Origin: Chloroflexota bacterium
GTDB taxonomy: Bacteria > Chloroflexota > Anaerolineae > Anaerolineales > UBA11579
DNA: 33,144 bases
Direction: 5' to 3'
Assembly: GCA_023485685.1 (NCBI GenBank)
Contig: JAMCZK010000011.1
Coordinates: 1 to 33,144, forward strand
The translations under genes and the position numbers were made by a program. The notes beneath the pieces are model-generated. The model was given only the letters and a program-made list of their open reading frames with translations, made no database searches and was not told the DNA's origin. Every line of letters starts with the position of its first letter. Within the stretch, counting starts at the first letter, position 1. Positions 6,904-15,541 of this stretch are shown in pieces.

Positions 6904-6935
6904 AAAACGGCCGTAAAAATTTTCGGCCGTTTTTT
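6904..6935 (+). terminator. Rho-independent terminator after DUF711 gene
   Basis: AAAACGGCCG (6904-6913) pairs with CGGCCGTTTT (6924-6933), loop TAAAAATTTT, followed by further T residues. Located 30 nt after the DUF711 stop codon. Confidence 0.9.
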
Positions 6936-7106
6936 CAATGCGCACCTTGGGTGCAGCGCTTTGTTAGGCTTGGTGATTACAACTCACTATCAAGGGGCTT
7001 GTGCAATGTTGTAAAGTCGAGCCCTGCCCGAGGAGATTTATTATTAAATACTATATCTGCCTATTTAGGCAGCTAGATTTTTCAAAAAAAACGGCGGAAT
7101 GTGTCA

Positions 7107-7112
7107 TAAAAT
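7107..7112 (+). promoter_or_regulatory. Candidate leaderless -10 box of the GT2 gene
   Basis: TAAAAT ends 8 nt before the ATG at 7121, with no ribosome site in between. No good -35 hexamer is visible at 16-18 nt. The segment just upstream (6936-7106) is AT-rich, contains a 6-bp hairpin CTGCCT/AGGCAG (7057-7072) followed by a T-rich stretch, and no gene. Confidence 0.45.
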
Positions 7113-7120
7113 ACCACTTG

Positions 7121-7849
7121 ATGATAAAAACCCCGACCGATCTTAGTGTCATAATTCCCGTTTATCAAAACGCAAATTTAGTTAAAGCCAATTTACCCAT
7201 CTTGAGGGATTACCTGGCTACTTTACCAATGAATAGCGAAATCCTAATCATCGACGACGGGAGCAAAGATCAGCACGACACTCGCCTCGTAGCGGAGAGC
7301 AACGGCGCTGTTTTTCTTGCCAATCCCGGGAACCAAGGGAAAGGAGCGGCAGTTCGGCGAGGAATGCTTGCCGCCGAAGGCCGGGTGCGGCTTTTTACGG
7401 ATGCCGATTTGCCCTATAAGCTTGAGGCAATTGAACAATGCTATTCCGTTTTGGAAGGGAACACATTTGATATCGTTGTTGGAGACCGTACATTGCCACA
7501 ATCTGTATACTTTGAGTTAATTCCTAAAGTTCGCCGAATAAGTAGCAAAATTTTCTTACTCATTGTTCGAACCCTTCTTGTCGGAGAGCCTTTCGATACT
7601 CAATGTGGGTTTAAGGGATTCAAGGCCGACATCGCCACGGCCATCTTTAGTCGAGCTCGTATAAACCGCTTCGCCATGGATGTCGAACTGCTAACGATTG
7701 CTCACGTGCACGGGTACCGTATTAACCGACTTCCAGTTCACTTACGCGATTGGGACTTATCAGAAATAAATATCTTCAGGGATGGTTTTACGATGTTTCG
7801 CGATTTATTCCTAATACGCTATTATTTGGCATCAGGAAAATATGAATAA
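7121..7849 (+). CDS. GT2 glycosyltransferase, polyprenyl-phosphate sugar synthase-like
   Basis: A 242-residue GT-A fold enzyme. The nucleotide-sugar-binding start LSVIIPVYQNA (8-18), DDGS (45-48), GNQGKGAAVRRGM (70-82), metal-binding DxD (D94-A-D96) and the DTQCGFKGF block are all present. The closest recognisable pattern is the Dol-P-Glc/Dol-P-Man synthase group, which loads a sugar onto a lipid phosphate at the cytoplasmic face. The downstream genes encode GT-C-like membrane enzymes that use such lipid-linked sugars, so the assignment fits its neighbours. No C-terminal membrane segment is obvious. ATG 7121 is preferred over an upstream extension whose residues do not resemble the family. 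Base composition is AT-richer than the flanking backbone. Acceptor and sugar are unknown. Confidence 0.85.
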   Translation: MIKTPTDLSVIIPVYQNANLVKANLPILRDYLATLPMNSEILIIDDGSKDQHDTRLVAESNGAVFLANPGNQGKGAAVRRGMLAAEGRVRLFTDADLPYKLEAIEQCYSVLEGNTFDIVVGDRTLPQSVYFELIPKVRRISSKIFLLIVRTLLVGEPFDTQCGFKGFKADIATAIFSRARINRFAMDVELLTIAHVHGYRINRLPVHLRDWDLSEINIFRDGFTMFRDLFLIRYYLASGKYE

Positions 7850-7878
7850 TTTCTTGTTGTGTCAGGCTATAAAGAACA

Positions 7879-9924
7879 ATGAAAAATAAATTGGTGGTTT
7901 TTTTTCGAGATTTCCATATACCGGAAAAAAACCTTCCCTGGCTCTTTTTGGGCATCTGTGTCCTGGCTTTTGGCCTCCTTATCCCCAGCCTGGGATATTA
8001 CTGGGATGATTGGTTGACTCTTTATCTTATGAAAACCAATGGCGCCCCGGGGGATTTTGTCTACGCCGCCTTTCGCCCATTGCACGCCGTGCTGGACGTG
8101 ATTGAATTTCTCTTGCTTGGCAGCCGGCCAATGGGTTGGCATATTCTTTCCTTAGTCTTGCGATGGGTCGCGGTCGTGTTGGTTTGGCAAGTTATGCGAC
8201 AACTAACTCGGCCAAACCGCGAACTAGCTGCCTGGATTTCTATCTTATTTGCCATTTACCCGAGTTTTTACCAGCAATCTAGCGCTCTTGTGTATCGCCA
8301 ACATTGGACGACTTATATTTTCTACCTACTCTCTCTTCTCTTGATGATTTCATCAACTAAGGCGAACGCACCGCGCCGATATTTTTTAACTGTGCTGGGC
8401 CTTATTTTTACGCTCGCCCATTTGTTGACTACAGAATACCTGGTCGGTCTGGAAATACTACGCCCCTTTGTTCTTTGGATAGTGATTCGTTACCAAAGAA
8501 ACGACTTAAGCAAACGGATTAGTAATGTACTGAGGTTCTGGTGGCCCTATCTGCTTGTTGGGGCGGGTTTTCTTGTATGGCGCATGTTCATTCTGCAATT
8601 GCCGGAAGATCCGAATCCCCCGATTTTGTTCTATGAATTTTTGAGTGCCCCGCTACAGGCAGTTACCGGTCTTGTACAAACCTCGCTCCAAGATATGCTT
8701 TCCGTTTTATGGTCCAGTTGGGCGGCATTATTAACGCCTTCTCTGTTTGATTTTTCCGATCGTTTCGGGGTTTTTGTTTGGGGTCTAGTTGTTGGGCTTA
8801 TTCCTATTTTGCTGTTTTTGCTTAGCAAAATTAGATTCGACACCAAAACCAACCGACCCGTCCAGCAAGTGTTCACTTTGCTATTATTCGGTCTGGTTGC
8901 AGTATTCTTTGGTCTCGCGACAAGTTGGCTGGTCGGGCGCCAAGTCACAGAAGGAAGATTTAGCGATCGGTTGAGTATTCCTGCCATTTTGGGAGCCAGT
9001 ATTATCATTGCGCAATTAATAATTGCGCTCGTTCCCCGAGCCATTCACAGAAACCTGATACTCGCGGTTATGGTCAGCTTAGCAATTGGCGCCCATTTAC
9101 GAACAGCAAACGATTACCGCTGGGATTGGGAAAAACAAATGCGTTTTGTTTGGCAAACCTATTGGAGGGCTCCTTCGCTTGAGCCAGGTACCCTGCTTAT
9201 AGGTGAAGGCGCAGTCAGTGAATTTCTCGATGATTACAATGCGGCCTTCGCCCTAAATTTAATGTATGCGTCCCAAGCTAATGCCTTGTGGCCCGCATAT
9301 TGGTATGAGTCATTTTATTCTGGTTTGCATCGTCAGGCCCAAGACTTTCAGGCCGGGGTTCCAATAGAAACCAATTTTTATGGCATCGAATTTTCTGGAA
9401 ATACACAAAGAAGCATAATGGTTTACCAATCTTCGGCCCAATCTCCCTGCTTTTGGTACCTTAATGCCTTCGATGAACAAAACCTGGCAATCGATGAACC
9501 AATGCGCGCGCTCGTGGCATATACAGACCCTGATCTGATACAAACAAAAAGTGGAGACGCGATTTCTCCGCCAGCTGAAATCTTTGGCCCTGAGCCCTCG
9601 CCAGATTGGTGTACCTATTTTCAGAAAGCTAGCCTTGCCCAGCAACAAGCAGATTGGGCAGAGGTCCTGAGGTTATGGGACTCTTCACAAAAAGATGGGG
9701 CCCATCCTTATGATGGGTATGAATTGCTCCCATTTATTAATGCATATGCTTACTTTGGGAACTGGGATCGGGCATCCTATTTGAGCCGACATGCTTATCA
9801 AATAAGCCCAAAATCCCAGGCCATGTTGTGCGCCGCGTGGGAGCGCTATTCTACAGAACCGATAAATCCGCTGGATTTTGAATTGACCCACCAAACCATT
9901 AAAGAAAGACTTGCCTGCCCCTAG
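7879..9924 (+). CDS. Large GT-C-like polytopic membrane protein
   Basis: A 681-residue protein with roughly 11-12 membrane segments in the first 410 residues, starting at WLFLGICVLAFGLLIP. The first external loop carries an acidic YYWDDW motif (D43, D44), the kind of site used by GT-C enzymes that take sugars from polyprenyl phosphate carriers. The last 260 residues are soluble and probably outside the membrane, ending in a TPR-like helical region (ADWAEVLRLWD, GNWDRASYLSRHAY). I do not recognise a named family. It starts 29 nt after the GT2 gene, without a clear ribosome site; a TATAAA lies 5 nt before the ATG. Part of the AT-rich glycosylation island. Function in envelope glycan or protein glycosylation is inferred from context. 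Confidence 0.8.
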   Translation: MKNKLVVFFRDFHIPEKNLPWLFLGICVLAFGLLIPSLGYYWDDWLTLYLMKTNGAPGDFVYAAFRPLHAVLDVIEFLLLGSRPMGWHILSLVLRWVAVVLVWQVMRQLTRPNRELAAWISILFAIYPSFYQQSSALVYRQHWTTYIFYLLSLLLMISSTKANAPRRYFLTVLGLIFTLAHLLTTEYLVGLEILRPFVLWIVIRYQRNDLSKRISNVLRFWWPYLLVGAGFLVWRMFILQLPEDPNPPILFYEFLSAPLQAVTGLVQTSLQDMLSVLWSSWAALLTPSLFDFSDRFGVFVWGLVVGLIPILLFLLSKIRFDTKTNRPVQQVFTLLLFGLVAVFFGLATSWLVGRQVTEGRFSDRLSIPAILGASIIIAQLIIALVPRAIHRNLILAVMVSLAIGAHLRTANDYRWDWEKQMRFVWQTYWRAPSLEPGTLLIGEGAVSEFLDDYNAAFALNLMYASQANALWPAYWYESFYSGLHRQAQDFQAGVPIETNFYGIEFSGNTQRSIMVYQSSAQSPCFWYLNAFDEQNLAIDEPMRALVAYTDPDLIQTKSGDAISPPAEIFGPEPSPDWCTYFQKASLAQQQADWAEVLRLWDSSQKDGAHPYDGYELLPFINAYAYFGNWDRASYLSRHAYQISPKSQAMLCAAWERYSTEPINPLDFELTHQTIKERLACP

Positions 9925-10193
9925 CATCGAAGACAAGAAGGTAAGTTTGATCGTCCTACTGGCCTTTTTCTTTATACCAAGTGAATGGAAAGGCGAATAA
10001 ACACCGTTGATGTGACCCACACACCTATATGAAATTAAGAAGCTTGTGCAACTCATGCGCCAAGCATTTATGAGTTCGAATCTGCACCCGCGTTGCAACC
10101 GAATCTGGCCGGGAAAGGCGATCCGTAATTTGAATCCAGTAAATCTAGCTTAGAATTTAGAATAATCTTAGGCTTGAAGAGTATAAGAGAAAA

Positions 10194-11761
10194 ATGGAGA
10201 TTTCTGCTAAGGATATGCGCGAAGAAAAAAAGAGGACCTTTTATATATTACTTGCTGTTCTGGCCGTGATTGGTGCAAGTATGGTTTTTATTTCAACGGC
10301 AAAATTGGGACCGGGACTTGGCGAGGACTCAGCCAAATATTTATCGGTTGCTGAGAATTTGGTGAAGGGGGAGGCTTTTTAACTTATCAGAATTATCCAT
10401 TAACGCAGTGGCCCCCACTGTTTCCTTTGCTATTAGCGGCGATTGGAAAACTTACTGGAATTGATCTCCTTATAGTAAGTCAGTTCATAAACACCCTCTC
10501 CTTGGGTCTAATTATTTGGTTTGGAGGAAAATTATTTCTAAAAGTGTTTCAAGAAAGAATTGACCTAGCAATGCTCGCTAGCGTTCTTATCGCATTTTCT
10601 ATACCCATTCTCTCGGTCGCTTCAAATGTTTCTTCAGATCCGCTTTTTCTTTTATTCGTGATTTTGTTCCTGCTTGCCGCAAAGGAATTTCTCTCTGCAG
10701 AGTCAATTCAAGCGCTTGGGCTGATGGGTTTATGGGCTGTTCTAGGAAGCCTAACACGTTTTGCTGGAATATCATTATTGCTAACCGGGTTTTGCTTAAT
10801 TCTTCTTTCTGGCCACGATGCCCGATTTAGAAAGATTCTTAAATCAATGGGATTTTTTATTGTGGCCGGCTTACCATTGTTTATGTGGTCATATTTTCAT
10901 AATTATGTAAACGGGTTTAGTTTATTTGGCCATCATCTACCGGCTGTTCCATTAGGAAACATCGACATTACGATAACCAAAATCGTAGCTTGGTTTATGC
11001 CTGAGAGTATTTGGAGGTTTGTTGGCCCTTGGACTATTGTTTTGGCTATCATGATTTTATTCTTAACGGGCAACCCAAAAAAGGACTGGACAATTTGGAT
11101 TCGAGGGTTTGCAGATCCCGGGATATTGCCCAATTTGCTTTTTCTGGCGATCTATAGCTTTATGTTAGTTTTTTACACAAGCTATTTTGAAGCTCGCGTA
11201 CCTGGTTTCGACCGAATTCATGTTGTCATATTGCCATCTCTATTAATTGTCTTGTTTTACTCATTCACAGTTTTAATCCCCAAGTATTTACTTTTATTGC
11301 CATCCATCGTCCAAAGATTTTTTTATATAGGCCTACTAGCACTTATTATTGTTTTTCCCATTTATAGGGCCCAAAAGTATGTCAGGAGCGCGTACCAAAA
11401 GGGAGATACTTATTACAATTACATTAACACGCGTGAGTTAAGGGAATCAGAGTTGATAGCTTATATTCAGTCGGCTGAATTTCCTGATAGCGGGTTTGTA
11501 TATAGTAACAACGAAGCCATTGCCTGGTTTTACACTAGAAGATTAATCGTAGATCTCCCTATTAATGACACTAATTATGACAAGATAATGGACGAGCCAG
11601 AAATATGGCCTAACAAGGGGGATACGGGGATGTTACTTTGGTTTACGGGCCAGCTAGATTACAAACCAGGTATTGTGTTTCCGGAGCAGGCAGTCAGAAA
11701 TGGATGGTTAACGCTAGAGTTTGCGGGCGATTATGGAGATATTTACCTTATAACTAGGTAG
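10194..11761 (+). pseudogene. GT39/GT-C-like glycosyltransferase broken by a -1 frameshift
   Basis: Two consecutive frames together encode one protein of about 522 residues. The first frame (10194-10382) gives a membrane segment and GEDSAKYLSVAENLVKGEAF, then hits TAA at 10380-10382. Reading on in the next frame from 10379 continues as LTYQNYPLTQWPPLFPLLLA, the block expected straight after the first loop in GT39-like proteins. One extra T in the T5 run at 10376-10380 would restore a single frame. The rest has about 9-10 membrane segments and a soluble tail ending at 11761. Likely an inactivated or mis-sequenced sugar transferase of the island. Translation from the second frame alone would lack the catalytic loop. 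It is the most AT-rich gene in the window. A 269-bp gap before it (9925-10193) contains no gene I can support. Confidence 0.8.
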
Positions 11762-11786
11762 TTACGAGTCCTTGTGTACATCTATC

Positions 11787-11817
11787 AAAAAGAGAGGGAC
11801 CACATGCGTCCCTCTCT
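11787..11817 (-). terminator. Rho-independent terminator of the bactofilin-like membrane gene
   Basis: AGAGAGGGAC (11791-11800) pairs with GTCCCTCTCT (11808-11817), 7-nt loop. On the minus strand the stem is followed by a T run (complement of AAAA at 11787-11790). It lies about 20 nt beyond the minus-strand stop at 11838 and may also stop plus-strand transcripts from the island. Confidence 0.85.
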
Positions 11818-11837
11818 TACAAAACGACCAAACTTGT

Positions 11838-13142
11838 TTATCGCGCCTTTCTCGCCTTGCGCGCCTGCGGCTTCGCCTCTTTGATCCACAACGCGCCGGC
11901 CATGGCGCCCCAGCCAAGCAGGATAACCACCAAGGCCACTAGCCATCCAAGGATCGGCACTAGCGCCACGACTTCGTAGAGCAGCAGGCCGACCAGCAGC
12001 GCCAACAGCATGCCCCAACGATTGTCTTCAACCGAAGACTGCAGCAAGCGACTGCCGACCAGGTGGCCGAAGATGGCCTTGGCGGCCAGCAACCCGGCAA
12101 TGAAGAAGACCACCGTGGCCAGACCAAGCAGGAGGAAGCCAATGACAAGCACCGGCCCGGCCAATTGCCCCAACGAGATCACGCCAAACAAGATGCCCAG
12201 CATGATGATGATCAGGGCTGCCAGCACGAACACAAATGGGAACAGGAAGGCCGTCAGGAAACCCAGCCCCAGGCTGCGCCAGGGGTGCCGCGTCATCTGT
12301 TCTTCCATGCGCCGCATCTGGGCAGGCCATAGCAGGAACAGCAAGGCGCCCACAAGGAACAGCGAGATGAATTCGCCCACACGGTTGAAAATCCAGGAGG
12401 CGACCGCAAAGCCCCACAGGGTGGTCGGCTCCACAGACGGCACGCTGTCTGGTGTGTATGGGATTACCTGGATATCTGTTTCACCCCCCACGATCCCTTC
12501 AGCCACCTCGTAACCCGGCTGGATGAACTCCACGTTCCCTGGCACCCACATCCAGGGTCCGTATCCGGCCGGCGCGTCCGGGTTGGGTTCGGCGACCTGC
12601 ACGGTCAGATTGCGCCCTACGTTGCCATTCAGGCGGAAAGCAGCGCCATTGAAGGTCACATCACGCGCCACCTGACCGGAAATGATGGCCTGATAGGCCA
12701 AGGCATATACGCTGCGCCCGACGAAACTGCCCTCTTCTGTCGCAACGGAGAAAGCAAAGCCAATTAAATTATCCGCGACAAAAGCCGCCGGCCCCGTATT
12801 AGTCACATAGGAAAATGAGTAAACACTCCCATTGACCGTCCCGTTGTTGATGAACAATTGGCTGCCAACGAACAGGTTGCCGTCAATGGTCCCGGTAACC
12901 TCCACCTGGCTGCCAGCGGCGAACACGTCGCCGTACACGGTACCTTCGATGCGGACATTCTGACCGGTGATGACCAAGTCGTCATCGATGACTTGGTCTG
13001 CGGGGACGAGGGCATCCGGATCGCCGGTAACAATTTCAGCCGCGCGCGCCGGGCTGGCGAAGGATAGAGCCAACGCGGAAAACAGAATCACGGAAATGGC
13101 GAAGATACTTAAAACACGCAGAGCTTTGGGGCTGTGCAACAT
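11838..13142 (-). CDS. Exported bactofilin-like (polymer-forming) membrane protein
   Basis: A 434-residue protein. Residues 1-34 are a signal peptide ending near PARAAE. About 35-240 form repeats of short beta strands typical of the polymer-forming/bactofilin right-handed helix (VRIEGTVYGDVFAAGSQ, VEVTGTIDGNLFVGS, FRLNGNVGRNLTVQ). From about 255 there are roughly five membrane segments, including long hydrophobic stretches FVLAALIIIMLGILFGVI and LLALLVGLLLYEVVALVP. The tail is basic (KPQARKARKAR). True bactofilins are cytoplasmic; here the repeat domain lies after a signal peptide and so is probably outside. AGGAGG precedes the ATG. A terminator follows. Role unknown; possibly an envelope scaffold. 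Confidence 0.85.
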   Translation of the reverse strand: MLHSPKALRVLSIFAISVILFSALALSFASPARAAEIVTGDPDALVPADQVIDDDLVITGQNVRIEGTVYGDVFAAGSQVEVTGTIDGNLFVGSQLFINNGTVNGSVYSFSYVTNTGPAAFVADNLIGFAFSVATEEGSFVGRSVYALAYQAIISGQVARDVTFNGAAFRLNGNVGRNLTVQVAEPNPDAPAGYGPWMWVPGNVEFIQPGYEVAEGIVGGETDIQVIPYTPDSVPSVEPTTLWGFAVASWIFNRVGEFISLFLVGALLFLLWPAQMRRMEEQMTRHPWRSLGLGFLTAFLFPFVFVLAALIIIMLGILFGVISLGQLAGPVLVIGFLLLGLATVVFFIAGLLAAKAIFGHLVGSRLLQSSVEDNRWGMLLALLVGLLLYEVVALVPILGWLVALVVILLGWGAMAGALWIKEAKPQARKARKAR

Positions 13143-13209
13143 AAATCCTCCTGAATAAAGTGGGTAGGTCTCACACTGATATACGCAGAATGGGGCCTCT
13201 GGTTGTCCC

Positions 13210-13237
13210 CTTATAGAGGCAGATTCACTTCAAGCAA
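13210..13237 (-). promoter_or_regulatory. Candidate promoter of the bactofilin-like gene
   Basis: On the minus strand TTGCTT (13237-13232), 16 nt, TATAAG (13215-13210). It would give a leader of about 60 nt before the ATG at 13142. Moderate match only. Confidence 0.4.
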
Positions 13238-13254
13238 AGGGAATCTGTCACCAA

Positions 13255-14250
13255 CTACGGGTTGGCGTTCGCCGCCTCCAGGACAAAGCGATCCACCACG
13301 GCCCCCTCGATATTGATGAATTCAAAGAGGACCCAATCCTCGGTCGCTTGAACCCGCATAGCCCCATGCAGCTCGTTGTACCGAAACTGGCTCTCAGGCA
13401 GGATATTTACAAAGTCGTAGACGGACGCATGACCTCCCAAACCGTTGGTGAAATAAGTCAAACCGGCTACTCCCAGGCGCTCGTAAAGGTGGTCGTGCCC
13501 AGACAGGACTGCATCTGCGCCCCAGTCGACATAGGGCCATTGCATCCAATCCGATGAACCGTGCATGCCCGACGAATACGGGGGATGGTGCATGACGACG
13601 ATCTGCCAGGGGGCAGTAGACGCCTGCATGGCCTCCTGGAGCCACGCGGCTTGATCCGAAGAAAGGCCGACGCCATCGGGCTCATGCGAGTCGCTATCCA
13701 GGATGAAAAAGTGCACCGGCCCTTGCACGACGTCGTAATAGCGTTCGTTGCCCGGCAGCGTAAAATAATTCAAGTAAGCGTCGATAGTACCGTTCGACCA
13801 ATCATGGTTGCCGAGGCTGGGGAAGAAACGGTTGGTCTCGGAACCGCGGTTGTACTCCCCTTGGTAATCGCCGATATAGCGGTGGTAGAACTGCCCAATA
13901 TTGTCGTCGATGGTTTCCGCCTCGCCATCCGGGTAGTTGTTATCTCCGGTAGTGATGATGAAATCTACTTTCCAGCTATCGATCATTTCCGCTACCAGGA
14001 ACGCGTCGTTGCTCCCATCTTGTCCATAATCCCCGATCACCGCAAAGAGCAACGCGTCCTCGGGAACCGGCAAGATATCGGGGGTGGTCGAGGGCGCCGG
14101 TGTTTGCGTGGCGATGGAAAGGATAGAAGCCAATGTGCGAATCGGCGATGTTGCCGGTTCCCGCTCCGGTTGGGTGCCGCCCTGCGCTTGGCAAGCGGCA
14201 AATGTTAGGATGAAACTGATGAGGAAAGCAATCTTGGCGAATTTCAACAT
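13255..14250 (-). CDS. Calcineurin-like metallophosphoesterase lipoprotein (purple acid phosphatase-like)
   Basis: A 331-residue secreted phosphoesterase. A lipoprotein signal ends in FAAC (C20), followed by a Thr/Pro-rich linker (TQTPAPSTTPDILPVP). The catalytic domain shows the five metallophosphatase motifs in order: AVIGDYGQDG, TTGDNNYPDG, LGNHDW, MHHPPYSSG and SGHDHLYER. This arrangement is closest to tartrate-resistant acid phosphatases and removes phosphate from esters using a dinuclear metal site. The frame is open upstream, but ATG 14250 starts a proper lipoprotein signal. It begins 19 nt after the stop of the sugar dehydrogenase gene, so it is the last gene of a three-gene operon. 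Anchored on the outer face of the membrane; substrate unknown. Confidence 0.88.
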   Translation of the reverse strand: MLKFAKIAFLISFILTFAACQAQGGTQPEREPATSPIRTLASILSIATQTPAPSTTPDILPVPEDALLFAVIGDYGQDGSNDAFLVAEMIDSWKVDFIITTGDNNYPDGEAETIDDNIGQFYHRYIGDYQGEYNRGSETNRFFPSLGNHDWSNGTIDAYLNYFTLPGNERYYDVVQGPVHFFILDSDSHEPDGVGLSSDQAAWLQEAMQASTAPWQIVVMHHPPYSSGMHGSSDWMQWPYVDWGADAVLSGHDHLYERLGVAGLTYFTNGLGGHASVYDFVNILPESQFRYNELHGAMRVQATEDWVLFEFINIEGAVVDRFVLEAANANP

Positions 14251-14269
14251 TTTACTTAGTCCTGTAGAC

Positions 14270-15541
14270 CTACTCCTGCGCTTGCAGTTGGTACAACGCT
14301 CCTGCGCGATCAAGTACGTAAATTTCTCCAGTTTCGTCCAGACCGAAAGAGGTGATCAAAAAGCCTGTGTCATATAGCAACCGGCTTTCCCATGATCCAT
14401 CGGCGTTATGCACCAGGCCGAGAATCTCTCCGGAGCAGTAATCCGCGTAGAAGTACACGCCCTGCCAGGCAGGCAGCGCCTGGCCGCGATAAACATAGCC
14501 TCCAGTTATCGAGCAACGATTCCCGTGCTCATATTCCGTTACCGGAGCAGTTAGACCCTCTGGCGCGGTGCCTTCATAAGGGTGGGTGCCTTCCATATAA
14601 TTCCAGCCGAAGTTGGCGCCACCCGGGCTGCCGGCGGCCAGGAAATCCACTTCCTCCCACTGGTTCTGACCCACATCAGCAATGTAGAGGTCGCCGGTGG
14701 CGCGGTCGAAACTGAAGCGCCAGGGATTGCGAAATCCATAAGCCCAGATCTCGGGCAAGCCGCCGCCATTGGCAAATGGGTTGTCGGCGGGGATCCCAAA
14801 CGGATCCCCAGCATTTACATCGATACGGAGAATCTTGCCCAGATAGGTTTCCAATGACTGGCCATTCCCATGCGGGTCTCCTTGGGCGCCGCCGTCACCC
14901 AGACCCACATACAAAAAACCATCGGGGCCGAATTCCAGGTGACCGCCGTTGTGGTTTGGATAGGGCTGATCGACCTGCAAGAGGATTTTTTCGCTAGCCG
15001 CGTCGGCAACATTAGTATCTGCGGACACCTGGAACCGCGCAATGACGGTGTCACCTTGCACGTCGGTGTAATTCACATAGAAGAGACCGTTCTGTTCATA
15101 ATCGGGATGGAAGGCCAGTCCCAGCAGCCCTTGTTCGTTGCCATCGCTGCCCACTTGCCCGATGATGTCCAAGAATGGATCGGGCAGTATGGCGCCGTTC
15201 TCTGAGACCCGAATGACCCCATTTTGCTCAACCACGAACAGCCGTCCGCTGCCGTCGCCGGCATGCGTCACAAATAGCGGTTGTTGAAAACCTTCCGTGA
15301 TCAGATCCCAAGCATACCCAGCCGGGTCCGGAAAACTTGCCTGTGGAATCGGTGTAGGCGCAGGCCTTGGAATTTCAGTTGGTGTTTCGCTGGGAACCGG
15401 TATTTCGGTTGGGCTGATTTGCCCGGTCAACGGGTTCTGATCATCCGGCAGGCCGTTTGCAGAAGCGCGGCAGGCAATGATTGAAAAAGACAGAAGGAAA
15501 ACGAGGGGAATTTGAAATCGTGTCGATTGGCGAATCTTCAT
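14270..15541 (-). CDS. PQQ-type soluble sugar dehydrogenase lipoprotein (sGDH/YliI-like)
   Basis: A 423-residue lipoprotein with lipobox IIAC (C24) and a Pro/Thr linker (about 40-68), then a six-bladed propeller of the glucose/sorbosone dehydrogenase family. Diagnostic blocks are EQGLLGLAFHPDY, YPNHNGGHLEFGPDG, LYVGLGDGG, EIWAYGFRNPWRFSFD and DVGQNQWEEVDF. Relatives oxidise aldose sugars using PQQ outside the cytoplasm. No PQQ biosynthesis gene is in view, so cofactor supply is untested. The ATG overlaps the stop of the DUF1232 gene by 4 nt (ATGA), and the phosphatase follows closely, so sugar and phosphate-ester turnover may be linked. Substrate cannot be assigned from sequence. Confidence 0.88.
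   Translation of the reverse strand: MKIRQSTRFQIPLVFLLSFSIIACRASANGLPDDQNPLTGQISPTEIPVPSETPTEIPRPAPTPIPQASFPDPAGYAWDLITEGFQQPLFVTHAGDGSGRLFVVEQNGVIRVSENGAILPDPFLDIIGQVGSDGNEQGLLGLAFHPDYEQNGLFYVNYTDVQGDTVIARFQVSADTNVADAASEKILLQVDQPYPNHNGGHLEFGPDGFLYVGLGDGGAQGDPHGNGQSLETYLGKILRIDVNAGDPFGIPADNPFANGGGLPEIWAYGFRNPWRFSFDRATGDLYIADVGQNQWEEVDFLAAGSPGGANFGWNYMEGTHPYEGTAPEGLTAPVTEYEHGNRCSITGGYVYRGQALPAWQGVYFYADYCSGEILGLVHNADGSWESRLLYDTGFLITSFGLDETGEIYVLDRAGALYQLQAQE

Noticed and set aside
10030-10110. tRNA-like T-loop sequence (GAGTTCGAATCTGC) in the gap before the broken GT gene.
   Set aside because: The flanking bases do not form the T stem, and no acceptor, D or anticodon arms can be folded around it.
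9925-10193. Intergenic stretch in the glycosylation island searched for a lost gene.
   Set aside because: No frame gives a recognisable protein fragment and there is no strong hairpin or repeat; I see nothing I can support.
13561-14208. Plus-strand ORF of 215 codons opposite the metallophosphatase gene.
   Set aside because: Opposite strand encodes all five metallophosphatase motifs; the plus frame is open only because of GC-rich codon bias.
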